Below, one piece after another: positions 23,601 to 32,406 of a stretch of 64,000 bases of DNA. The first letter of the stretch is position 1. Each line of letters opens with the position of its first letter. Under the pieces are notes generated by a model. That model was not told the DNA's origin. It was given only the letters and a program-made list of their open reading frames with translations, and searched no databases. The position numbers and the translations under genes are program-made. Source of the DNA: Isoperla grammatica (lineage: Eukaryota > Arthropoda > Insecta > Plecoptera > Perlodidae); contig OX246746.1 of the NCBI GenBank assembly GCA_945910005.1, positions 13,621,726 through 13,685,725 on the forward strand. Direction: 5' to 3'.

Positions 23601-26219
23601 GAGGAACATTTGGTTCGATTAAAACTTGTTTTACAGCGTTTACATGAAGTTGGTCTCAAACTTAAAGCCAGTAAATGTCATTTCCTACAGACGGAAATCG
23701 AGTACCTTGGTTATATTGTAGGACAGGACGGCGTTAAACCCTCCCCTAAGAAAATTGAAGTCATTAAAACATGGCCGCGGCCGCAATCAGCTAAACAAAT
23801 TAAACAGTTCTTAGGTTTTATGAATTTCTATCGCAGACACATAAAAGATATGGCGACTCTCGCGAAACCTTTGACAGATCTCACTCGTAAAAACACCCCG
23901 TTTAATTGGACGCAAGTACACGAGGATGCATTTTTAAAACTTAGACAAGCCGTTTGCTCTGAATCAATTTTAATTTATCCGGACTTTAATAACACTTTCA
24001 TTCTTACGACCGATTGTAGCCAGTACGCCGCGGGCGCTGTTTTATCTCAAAATGTTAACGGTTGTGAACGTCCTGTAGCATTCGCCAGTCGACAGTTGTT
24101 GCCAGCAGAAACGCGTTACTCGAGCTGGGAACGAGAGGGCGCTAGTGCCATTTGGGCTGTTCAATATTTTAGACAATATTTATTTGGCCGTCATTTCATT
24201 TTACGTTCCGATCACAAACCACTAAAACAGCTGCTTACTGTCGCGCAAATGTCATCTCGTCACACACGGTGGTCTATAATTTTGGCAGAATATGATTTCG
24301 AATTCCAGTACACACCGGGTTCACAAATTGCACACGCCGACGCTTTATCTAGGTTACAAGTTAATGTTAACAATGATGATACACACAACTTGGATGGTAC
24401 ACAATACGAGCCGATTTGGGATAGGCGCCGCATTATTCAGGAACAACGTAGGGACGACACCTTGAAACCGATAATTGATTCACTTGTTGCGGATAGTTAT
24501 GCGCATGATGATTACGATTTACAAAACGGTCTTTTATACAAAGTTAGGTCAGTAGATGAACCCAACCATAGGCTTGTAATACCAACGTCAATGAAAGAAA
24601 CTATTTTAGATGTGTACCACGCCGGTCCTTTCTCTGGCCACCCGGGTATCAGACGTACCACCGCCGCTATTGCACAACGTTTCTATTGGACAGGAATGCA
24701 TAATGACATAAAACTTTATTGTAATAGTTGTATCTCGTGTCAACAACGGAAAGGAAAGCCCAGACCCCCCCGTGCCCCCCTTCAGCGTTATCAATCGGTT
24801 GAATCAGTCTTTGATATTTGTCATATTGATGTTTGTGGCCCGTTTAATAGGAGTAATCGAGGTAACAAGTATGTTCTCACTTTCGTCGATCGATTTAGTA
24901 GGTACCCAGTTTATTGTTGTATTCCCGATCAAAAAGCGGAAACGATTGCGCGAGCATTTGTCGATAATATCATTACAATTTTCGGATGTCCTCGTACCCT
25001 CGTATCAGATAATGGGACTAATATGTTATCTAAAGTCTTTGAGGAAACACTTAAAATTTTGCAAATTAAACATTTAAATATCACCCCTTACATGAGCCAT
25101 TCAAACGGTATGATTGAAGTTACACACAGAACGTTTCACTCTATTATGTCCCACTATGTGCAGAAAGCGCCGGATTCTTGGGATGATTTTGTTCCCTTAG
25201 TTCTTCTTGCTATGCGTAGTAACATTTCGGTAGCTACGGGTTACAGCCCTTATTATTTGTTATTTGGTAGAGATATGAACCTTCCCTATAGTGAGTTTGC
25301 GAAACCGGCAGAAATTAATTATAATGTTGACACTCATTTCCCCACTGAATTACAGCTTCGTATGAAGGATGCGTATGCAGTTACGAAGAGCAATATCGAG
25401 AAAAGTTTGGTTAATAATGAAGCTCAATACAATAAAACAGTAACCAAGATTGATTTTAAAATTGGAGATTTGGTGTTTTTGCACACCCCTGTACTTAAAG
25501 ACACTAAAACACGAAAATGGGCGCACATGTGGAGTGGACCGTACCGTATTTTGGATATCAAGCGTGACGTCACTTATTACATAACACATGTGCATACGAA
25601 TAAAGAGCACACAGTCCATGTTAACCGTCTTAAGCATTATTATGAACAGCCTTCTTGGAATCCGACATGTGACATTATGACAGATGATGTAAACGATTTG
25701 GATACGGGAGATCCCGTTACAGATGTTACAACTACAGGTGATGGTTATCTTAATCATAATATTGACACGGCGCGTGCTCCACGCATTGATAGAGAGGAAT
25801 TTGCAGAGGACGAAATCGAAAGTGACAGCGACGACGCACGTGACACGCCCATTTGTGACCGTTCACACCACATGCAACGTAAACTGCCGGACACTTGTCA
25901 TTACAGTAATCCTACGCCTCGTGACATACACAATCGAATGCGCGAAGATGAGATCAGGAGAGATAAGGAAGAGGCACTCATGCCCAAAATGACAGATGAG
26001 GATATTCTTGAAGTTTGCCCCCCGTCTTATCATCATAAAGTGATATACGAACAGTTAAATGTACCGCCTCTACGCACACCTGGACCGTCTACAGGTGCAA
26101 TTCCGAAACAAAAGAGTTCGATCACGAAAACATTACGTAACCTCATTCCTCTTCGTAAGAGCACACGTCTTCGCACCCCGTCATTGAAGGCGTTAGAGAA
26201 CGCTAACACTCGCAAATAA
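20643..26219 (+). CDS. pol: Pol polyprotein (protease, RT, RNase H, integrase), made as a Gag-Pol frameshift product
   Basis: About 1,858 codons after the frameshift, so the Gag-Pol fusion is about 2,213 aa. Protease: active-site DTGA with Asp at 20802, later IIGND near 21012. Then comes an unusual coiled-coil-like and disordered region, about 21090-22930. RT: LDVKDAYYNV with the first catalytic Asp, then YLDD at 23565-23576. RNase H: TTDCS Asp at 24012, EREGASAIW, RSDHKPL, and HADALSR. Integrase: zinc-binding HHCC (GHPG..., CNSCISC), catalytic Asp at 24828 and 25008 and Glu at 25116 with exactly 35 residues between the last two (DD35E), then a GPY/F motif (WSGPYRIL) near 25530. The final 190 residues are acidic and low complexity, with no chromodomain. 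No internal stop or frameshift was seen, so the frame appears intact. Confidence 0.95.
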   Translation, partial: LTTPLVQVPSQVVKIKRIHLPPAINSIHTGVEKTLVQVNIVTPRHEAVAVMLVDTGADVSLLSDSLADSCGIPVHCNTRYISSVTGHPLPITGEAHVDLRLGNRCYSYPNFVVFNQDMGLQYDGIIGNDFLQFFKFDLIYSRNQLIEGTNVIDFYDSSRGPTLRTDVRLLNRGHIVTRPTKSGDELPLGIAPPNNELIALRAEIARLTVLNTNIAQDRDNIAQDRDNITQDRDNIAHDRDNLARDNKSLAHDRDNIAHDRDNLARDNKSLAHDRDNIARDAASMSTYFHSLLQSKDKLIQVTTADCLTLQTNIHDLRNSNDHQKKTIIDLTTSIQKVTLDNSNLQGKLEHVYTTNNALQISYESLLDHVHTLTTDTTQHSTSVGTQPVPVMLSKPVSVIPKKVECPQKPVEVPFMTNSQSRLGSRVNTLVHTDISTGANNTLQNKTSASVARTNEICVKNDAHDSIPRSNARLVDDKTTVKTSAVHQLRRCREVVHKDKKVLLLAPENVLKADEVPVIRDIDNVARIKNDNCVTTNRPTYAAIASRGTTVADKQTSDVGGQRVLEGANVINGKEIKFGLKNDFRNCSAVKNVHIDMQKLQESMATDFQRWQADNDRLVDLNNDMKHFLDSKLCVTNPGPQASSGRRPASPNLTQVNALIDAQNGKKNALLERKAAGRGSKSCSQSHTSTINMTTVNNGRPTTHIPQDRNTPQLAETERCVTHGLDNPVVSPVNMNVNMNVNMRTKDDNVDHSNAPENTLDNLRTIEKLCSVEHLSGDVQSQTRDILCEYADVFFKKGDTMGLATGVEHRLYTGNAAPIRLKPYRTPHALRPILDEKIQELLDKGVLIPSFSDWSSPCMLVKKKLDNESDPQEYRLVCSYEKLNDLCRADNYPMPSVVDALDKLSNAKFFTVLDVKDAYYNVPIAAEDQCKTAIVTTNGLYQFTRLAQGLKSAPATWQRYLDSVFADYKMKFLLIYLDDLVIYSETIEEHLVRLKLVLQRLHEVGLKLKASKCHFLQTEIEYLGYIVGQDGVKPSPKKIEVIKTWPRPQSAKQIKQFLGFMNFYRRHIKDMATLAKPLTDLTRKNTPFNWTQVHEDAFLKLRQAVCSESILIYPDFNNTFILTTDCSQYAAGAVLSQNVNGCERPVAFASRQLLPAETRYSSWEREGASAIWAVQYFRQYLFGRHFILRSDHKPLKQLLTVAQMSSRHTRWSIILAEYDFEFQYTPGSQIAHADALSRLQVNVNNDDTHNLDGTQYEPIWDRRRIIQEQRRDDTLKPIIDSLVADSYAHDDYDLQNGLLYKVRSVDEPNHRLVIPTSMKETILDVYHAGPFSGHPGIRRTTAAIAQRFYWTGMHNDIKLYCNSCISCQQRKGKPRPPRAPLQRYQSVESVFDICHIDVCGPFNRSNRGNKYVLTFVDRFSRYPVYCCIPDQKAETIARAFVDNIITIFGCPRTLVSDNGTNMLSKVFEETLKILQIKHLNITPYMSHSNGMIEVTHRTFHSIMSHYVQKAPDSWDDFVPLVLLAMRSNISVATGYSPYYLLFGRDMNLPYSEFAKPAEINYNVDTHFPTELQLRMKDAYAVTKSNIEKSLVNNEAQYNKTVTKIDFKIGDLVFLHTPVLKDTKTRKWAHMWSGPYRILDIKRDVTYYITHVHTNKEHTVHVNRLKHYYEQPSWNPTCDIMTDDVNDLDTGDPVTDVTTTGDGYLNHNIDTARAPRIDREEFAEDEIESDSDDARDTPICDRSHHMQRKLPDTCHYSNPTPRDIHNRMREDEIRRDKEEALMPKMTDEDILEVCPPSYHHKVIYEQLNVPPLRTPGPSTGAIPKQKSSITKTLRNLIPLRKSTRLRTPSLKALENANTRK
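21279..21488 (+). repeat. ten 21-bp in-frame repeats encoding heptads in Pol
   Basis: Ten consecutive 21-bp units encode NIAQDRD, NITQDRD, NIAHDRD, NLARDNK and SLAHDRD type heptads. The last six complete units form two copies of a 63-bp higher-order block (NIAHDRD-NLARDNK-SLAHDRD). The product should be a highly charged helix with one aliphatic residue per turn pair. Coiled-coil-like sequence continues to about residue 460 of the pol frame (TNIHDLRNSNDHQKK... LQGKLEHV). Sited between protease and RT, where such repeats are not usual. Confidence 0.95.
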
Positions 26220-26901
26220 TATATTTATGTCACTTACTGACTCAGCCGAGTCGACTCCATTGCCTCTGTTATCAGCGGAACTGTCCGAACAGTCCGCATA
26301 ATATGTTCTTGTCAGGATATTCACATTTGTTATATTTCAGAACTTGAGACACGGTCGATATATGTCCCCTGTGATGTCCCCTCCATTGGCCCGCCTGAAC
26401 GAGCGTCATCCCAAGGACCAGGGCGTGACCTCACGGTGTTCTGGACCTGGGTACCCGGTGACGACGATGTCGCCTATGTCGCGCGCTGAGCCATGTTGCG
26501 GCTGATTGTGCAACAATCAGGGGCTTCAGCCCCTACAACGTCGCCGTCCACCTCGTCTCCAGGCGCTGACCCTCCTAACAGGGACCTCCATGCTCTGGGC
26601 GCCACACTAACGTACGTCTTCCCCCCGGAACCTAGAGTTAACCCGCTATATCCGTCAAGAAGAGGATCACTGTTATCACACCTTCGGACAGGACGCACTC
26701 TCCCTTGCCACAACGATCTACGACGAAGATGGGCCACAATCGGGCCCCCCACAAGTTCTATGGTCCCCCCCTGCGACTACCGTCTCTACCTCAGCAATGT
26801 GTGACGCTCTATCACGCATCTAGCACTGACTCCCACAACGTTTGTGCTCACCGGACACTTCCCCTCTTCAGTACGAGTTCCCAGTACGTGCCGAACGCCC
26901 C

Positions 26902-27020
26902 TATTAAAAAACTGTAATATGGTGCATTAAAAACTGTAATATGGTGCATTAAAAAACTGTAATATGGTGCATTAAAAAACTGTAATATGGTGCATACAAA
27001 AAACTGTGATTTTGTACATC
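26902..27020 (+). repeat. short tandem repeat, about 23-bp unit
   Basis: Four close copies of ATTAAAAAACTGTAATATGGTGC (unit given in parts: ATTAAAAAACTG then TAATATGGTGC) and one degenerate fifth copy. It lies inside the 3' noncoding region of the LTR element. Confidence 0.9.
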
Positions 27021-27867
27021 CACCAAACTGCCGCAGTGCCGTCATCTCGTGATTTCTACGCAACTGTATCTGATAGTGATGAGTGAACATTCTACGCGCC
27101 TTTATCAGTCTACATTTTTTTATGGATTTCTTGTTTCGAGACTGACCTCGCGTGCGTCTATTCTTTCGGACTGATTTTCCTTTGGATCTACGATTTTGGG
27201 ACTGATATCACGTGTGTTTTTTTTGTGTTAAGACTTCTTTCATTTGAATTTGCTATTTTTGGACTCATTTTATGTGTTTATTTTTTGAGAGTTTCTTTTG
27301 CATACCATTTCAAGACTGATTTTACATGCATATATATTGTTTTGAGACTGATTGCAAGTGTATTTATACTTATTGTTTTGTGTTTGGATTGACATTTGCT
27401 TTTCTCCGCAACTATTATTGTATGTTTTGCCTTTTATATATTTTCTTGTTTTCTGTAACGAAGGCTAATTGGGAAGAGTTGCGTTTATTTTATTTATTGC
27501 TAAGTATAATTTACTATGTAAAAATGGTTCATTTTATGTTTTCCTTGTATTGACTGTTGCTTTGGTTGAGACGAGTTCAGTTTTACACATAAGTATTTCT
27601 TAATGGTTTATTTTATTTCATGTTTTGTTTTGTTTTGACTGAAGATCAGAATTGGTTTCATTCGTCTGAATACGCGTCATATGGATATGATGTGCATATT
27701 GTTTATTTTTCAATTGTTTTCTGAAATACTTGTGAATTGAGACTTGTGTTTTTATGGCTAATATGATATGTTGATGGTTTCGTTTTCATTATTTTGATTT
27801 TCTGCAATGATTGCATACTTGCGAATTGAGTACTATGAATAGATATTATATTGATGCTTTCTTTTGA

Positions 27868-28335
27868 TTTGAGAATCGAGACTTTGGTTAAATATTTCTG
27901 ATGATTGTAATATGAGTATGATGTATTGATGATTTTTTTGTTTGCTTTCATTGTTATTTGAGAATTGAGAGTTTGGTCAAATATTTCTGATGATATTGTA
28001 ATATGAATATGATGTAATGATGATTTTTTGTTTGCTTTCATTGGTTTGAGAATTGAGAGTTAAGTTAAATATTTCTGATGATTGTAATATGAATATGATG
28101 TATTGATGATTTCTTTGTTTGCTTGCAAATGTATTTGAGAATTGAGACTTTGGTTAAAAATTTCGGATGATATTGTAATATGAATATGATGTAATGATGA
28201 TATCTTTGTTTGCTTTCAATTGTATTTGAGAATTGAGAGTTTGGTTACATATTTCTGATGATATTGTACTATGAATATGATGTATACATGAGTTCTTTGT
28301 TTGCTTTCATTGATATTTGAGAATTGAGTTTTTTT
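27868..28335 (+). repeat. tandem repeat, about 89-bp unit, about 5-6 copies
   Basis: The marker GAGAATTGAG recurs at about 27871, 27960, 28048, 28137, 28228 and 28319, giving a period of 88-91 bp. Each unit also has AAATATTTCTGATGAT, TGTAATATGAATATGATG and TTTGTTTGCTTTCA. A more degenerate copy seems to precede it from about 27735. Noncoding, T-rich, inside the LTR element. Confidence 0.9.
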
Positions 28336-29727
28336 TTTTTTTTATGATATGTTGAGGGTTTATTTCATTATTTTGCTTGATTGACACTCTTGGAACTAAG
28401 TTCATTTTATGTATAAGAATTATGCACTCTAGTTTTGGTTACATTTGTTTCATTGTTTTCTTGTGTTACTTTAGGGATACGAACCGTATTTTAAATTGTA
28501 TGTATGATTTTAATGTTTCGAGATTTTGCTTCCTTTTGTTTATTTTATTTAACTATTCGTTTTGTTTGTTTCTTTGTATTGTTATACTCATATTTTACTT
28601 GGTTTGACTGATGAATTGTTCATTTAATTTGTTTTGGTATATTTATGTTTATCCTGTTTTGTATTTAAGTTTGACTAACGTAACGTTTTGATTTTGTTAC
28701 ATTATGATATGTTGCTGATTTGGTTATGATACTTTTACATGCAGACTCACCAGTTTTTTTTTATCTTTACTTTTATTGTAACATTTTAATATGTTGGGAT
28801 GTTTTCATTTTTAATTTGTTTTCATATTTTGTATCACTTATTATGTTTGGTTAATTTGCCTTTCATATATTTCTATTGTTATATATTTCATTTTTGGGAT
28901 AATTTCTATAATTGTGTTAGTCCATTTAGCTACTCTTTTATTTGTGACTTAGCATGCAATCTGGACACGCCTTGGTGTTCATGTGATTCCCCATTTATTT
29001 ATTTTGATTACTTAAGCGCCGCGATACGCTCACTTTCACTTTGTTTTGATTTTGTCTTTATATTGTCATTTTCGTAGTTTCCTTTTATTCAAAGTCGCTT
29101 GATTTGTTTTACTTTAGTACCACGTTCTATTTTGTACTTGTAACTTAATTATTCATTTCTGTTTTCTTTTACCTTTGCTTTTCACGCTCGGATTTTAATA
29201 ATATATTCATTAACTGTCATAACATGTGTTCCGCACGCGTCAATCTACTTTGCTTGCAGCCGCTTGACTCACACATTGCTCCAACTATGTATTTATTGTT
29301 TGGTATTTCCCCTGATTATAACATTTAAGATGGTAATAGTACAATGTACTTACCTGAGCTTCAACATTGACTTACTTTCCATTTCACTTGTCGTAGCATC
29401 TTGGGTTTCCGCGGTATGCGCTGCCGTTCTGTTGGCAACACAAGAAAGTTTCTTCTTGCATACCGGGCACCGACGTCTTGTCAGGTTTTCCTCCGTATGG
29501 TCACATTGTTGCACTTGGAAATACGGGACGCTAGGGGTCGCCTCCCCTCAGTGTCCTGTGTGGAACACTTGCACGTGTGGAAGCCTTTTGGCAACGGGCA
29601 TAATCGCGTGTTACCTATACGATGCTTACTTTCACTTTTATTACACATTTGTCATCGCTTCTATTCACCCTCCCAATTTTTATTTTTTTTTATTTTGAAG
29701 CACCCTTCTGGAAGGGTACCTCAAAAT

Positions 29728-29745
29728 TTGGAGCGATGGGGGTGA
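29728..29745 (+). promoter_or_regulatory. polypurine tract
   Basis: GGAGCGATGGGGGTGA lies immediately before the TG of the 3' LTR. A purine-rich tract at this exact place primes plus-strand DNA synthesis in LTR retroelements. It is interrupted by one C and two T. Confidence 0.75.
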
Positions 29746-30609
29746 TGTCGTGAGCTGGCTAGCACGACAAGTATAGTTTTTTCATATAATATAATATAAT
29801 ATAATAATTTTACGCACAGATTATTGCTATAAAGCTATTTAGGACACGCAAGTTATATTTAAGTGCAAATATCCGCTTAGGCGTACGATTCATAGATTTA
29901 CCGTATTATCCTACTTTCCCTCGATATACAGTCCGAGCGATGAGTCAACTACCCAATAGGAAGTTAACATTGACCTACGTCACAAACAAGAGAGTAGAAT
30001 CATATCAACAGGCTATAGTTGATTTACGGATAATTAGAGACTTGGGTATATAAGGTGGGCGGATCCACACCCACGGGGTCAGAAGTGTGATCGATTGGCT
30101 AGTACCTAGCCTGATGCCCGGTCGTCGTCAGCTCCTGGTTTATTTCTACTTAAATTCTCCCTTCTTGGCAAGTCACTAGGCCGCACTAGGCCGTGGTAAA
30201 CCATAGTTGGGCCGAGTTACAGTAGGATAAACCTTGAGTAATAGCTGGGAATCAGGCTCTAGCATGACTTCTTATTAATTGAGTGTACTTACCGTGTTTT
30301 TTTGCCTCAAGATATCTGTATACTGGTGAGTCCATATTATTTTATTTACATTGTATTTCTCAATTTGCCTATTTTCCGATTTGTCAATTTGTCTGGTTGT
30401 CGATATGTCTATTGTTAATAAATGGTCAAGGTTTACCGCAGTCGTATTTCGAAGTTACAATGTAACTTAAGAACCCAGTCACGCCTCAGTTTCAAGATAT
30501 TCCTCAAATGTTGTATAATTGTGTGTATTTGTGGTCTCACTCCCACAGTCATATGAGTGAGTGGTGGCAGCATTAACGTTACTTATTTAATCTAGGACCG
30601 CTCCACGTC

Positions 30610-30610
<1 letters not shown>
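29746..30610 (+). repeat. 3' LTR (865 bp)
   Basis: A direct copy of 18587-19446. By eye the only difference is one additional TATAA in the AT-rich tract near the start. It ends in CACGTCA, after which (ATA)n resumes. Confidence 0.97.
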
Positions 30611-30647
<37 letters not shown>

Positions 30648-30720
30648 CGATGATATAAATAATAATTATAAAAATAATAACAGTAATTTTAAGAATAATA
30701 ATAACAACTTCAACAAATTA
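30611..30720. repeat. (ATA)n microsatellite, right half of the LTR-element target
   Basis: Pure (ATA)n to about 30641, then degenerate AATAATAA sequence to about 30710. It continues the array interrupted at 18586. Confidence 0.9.
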
Positions 30721-32390
30721 TATCTCGCCTGTTTTATCAAGATCCTGTTTATACCCAGTATATCACAATTTTTGCATTTCAACAACAGGTAAACCTATTC
30801 GATGTTTAGAAGCCAATTTAGCAACGCGATTGTGTATATTTAAATAACATAAGTATTGACTAACGTTGAACACCCAGAAATAATGTTGTATATTGTCTCA
30901 AATAGGCTTATTTATGTTTTATTAACTACGCCTGCAGCTAATCTGTCGGAAACCCATATAATGTGAAGGTAAATACAATTTCGATAAATTCAACGTTATA
31001 CAAATTACTAATTGAAAACATACTATTTACACACACAAAAACAAATGAATACTTTACCTATCGTATTACAGTTGAATTTGCCAACAAGGTATTTCAACAT
31101 GTTCCCTTTCCATTAGCAGTGTAAAAGGAGCTTTAAACAACCCCAGGACTGGTGATCAAATAAAAGAATCTCTTTTAAAGTGGAGCAAATGTTGCAATGG
31201 GGAATTCCTCAAACCATCCGGTTTCTAGCACTTAGTAGTTAAGTTTAGTTAATTTCTTTTTCCTTTTAGTCGTCCCACTGAAAGCCACTTCATTCGGTTT
31301 CAACGGTTTGATTCTTGTATTCTCTCTGTCTTGCTGTTTTGTTTACTTGCTGCTACTGCTACAGTATTATTCTACTCGACGCTCGCTCAATACTCGTGCT
31401 GTACTCACACTAATAAGTCAACTGAAAGGAGGCATGAAATTGTCCATGGGCATGCTCCATATAAAAAATTATGATTGTGGCCTTTGACCTTATATATAAT
31501 AACATGTCACAAATAAAGAACAATTCTATGACTTAGGTTGAAAGTAAAATGATCACGATAAATATCTGGATTTTCTTTAGAGAAGCAAAAATGACAGCTT
31601 CTGTGTGGATCAGCCCGGGATTATCTCAATTTGTTTTCTAATATCCTTCAATTTATTGATATCGCTGTCTCTTTTTAGTAATTACCAGTGAGAAACTTGG
31701 TTCTTGCTTCGCCGAACAAGTTTGTACAATTTACGGCGTTAGCAGGAATCATTACTAAGTCATCATTTAATTATCTTTTTTAGACATTAGCACATCAAGC
31801 CCACATAACTTATGAATAAAAGTATGAGTTGCTTCCATTTTCACTTAGCAACTTGGATAAAATACACAGCGATATCGGAACAGCTTTCACGAAACTTTTC
31901 CTTTCATGTCAAAATAAACAACCATTTTAATCAAGATTAACTTTTAGTTCTGCGGGTTTTACCTCCATTGTTATTTCTGAGCGAGTTGGTTGTAAATTGT
32001 CATTGCCTGTTTCTATGCTGTGTACAGCTTTCAGTTTATACAGGCGATAAAGAACAGGACCAGAGAGAGTGTTGTTGTGTAAAACAATTACACACCTTAT
32101 AACCATTTATGTACATTTATTTATTTATTTATTTATTACATCTACACGATGACTACACAGACCATATATACAAAGTACAAAACGTATTATAGTCTACTCA
32201 TTTCACACACATAGGCAGACTATTATTACTATTTATAAGTAGATGATTTATTTATTTCCATATCAAGCTAGATCAACGAGAATTGATTTTGTTAACTTAT
32301 TCTGCAACACTACTCCCTTTCAGTAACTAGCATTAACGAGCCAATGTTTTATCCTTTCCATGTAACGCAACTTGTTGTAGTTGTAAGTTG
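30721..32390. other. noncoding stretch
   Basis: AT-rich DNA with no recognisable gene. A (TTTA)n run at 32116-32138 and further TTTATT motifs near 32247 could serve as minus-strand polyadenylation signals (AATAAA) for the secreted-protein gene that ends at 32407. Confidence 0.5.
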
Positions 32391-32406
32391 AAGCTCCTCT
32401 CCACAC

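Larger units (their letters stand above)
26220..29727 (+). other. 3' noncoding region of the LTR element, no env recognised
   Basis: About 3.5 kb between the pol stop and the polypurine tract. The first 650 bp are GC-richer and contain several hairpins, such as CTGATTGT-GCA-ACAATCAG at 26502-26520 next to GGGGCT-TC-AGCCCC at 26520-26533. The remainder is strongly T-rich on the coding strand. Two tandem arrays lie inside (listed separately). Degenerate GAGACTGAT-type repeats run from about 27130 to 27370. Open frames at 26493-26804 and 29264-29698 are hydrophobic or proline-rich but show no env, fusion peptide or known domain, so I do not call them genes. Confidence 0.75.
18587..30610 (+). mobile_element. 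complete Ty3/Gypsy LTR retrotransposon, about 12.0 kb
   Basis: Layout: 5' LTR, primer-binding site, gag, -1 frameshift, pol (protease, RT, RNase H, integrase), long 3' noncoding region, polypurine tract, 3' LTR. The order RT-RNase H-integrase and the GPY/F module place it in Ty3/Gypsy (Metaviridae). Both reading frames are open, and the LTRs look identical except for one extra TATAA unit in the 3' copy, so insertion was recent and the copy may be competent. It is long for the family because of about 600 extra codons between protease and RT and 3.5 kb of 3' noncoding DNA. No env and no chromodomain are recognisable. A link to mollusc-type elements is inference only. Confidence 0.97.

Noticed and set aside
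26493..26804. 103-codon proline/serine-rich frame after pol
   Set aside because: It overlaps an opposing frame and hairpins, and has no known domain.
29264..29698. 144-codon hydrophobic frame before the 3' LTR, possible env
   Set aside because: Its hydrophobicity follows from T-rich DNA. No signal peptide, glycoprotein layout or fusion motif is visible.
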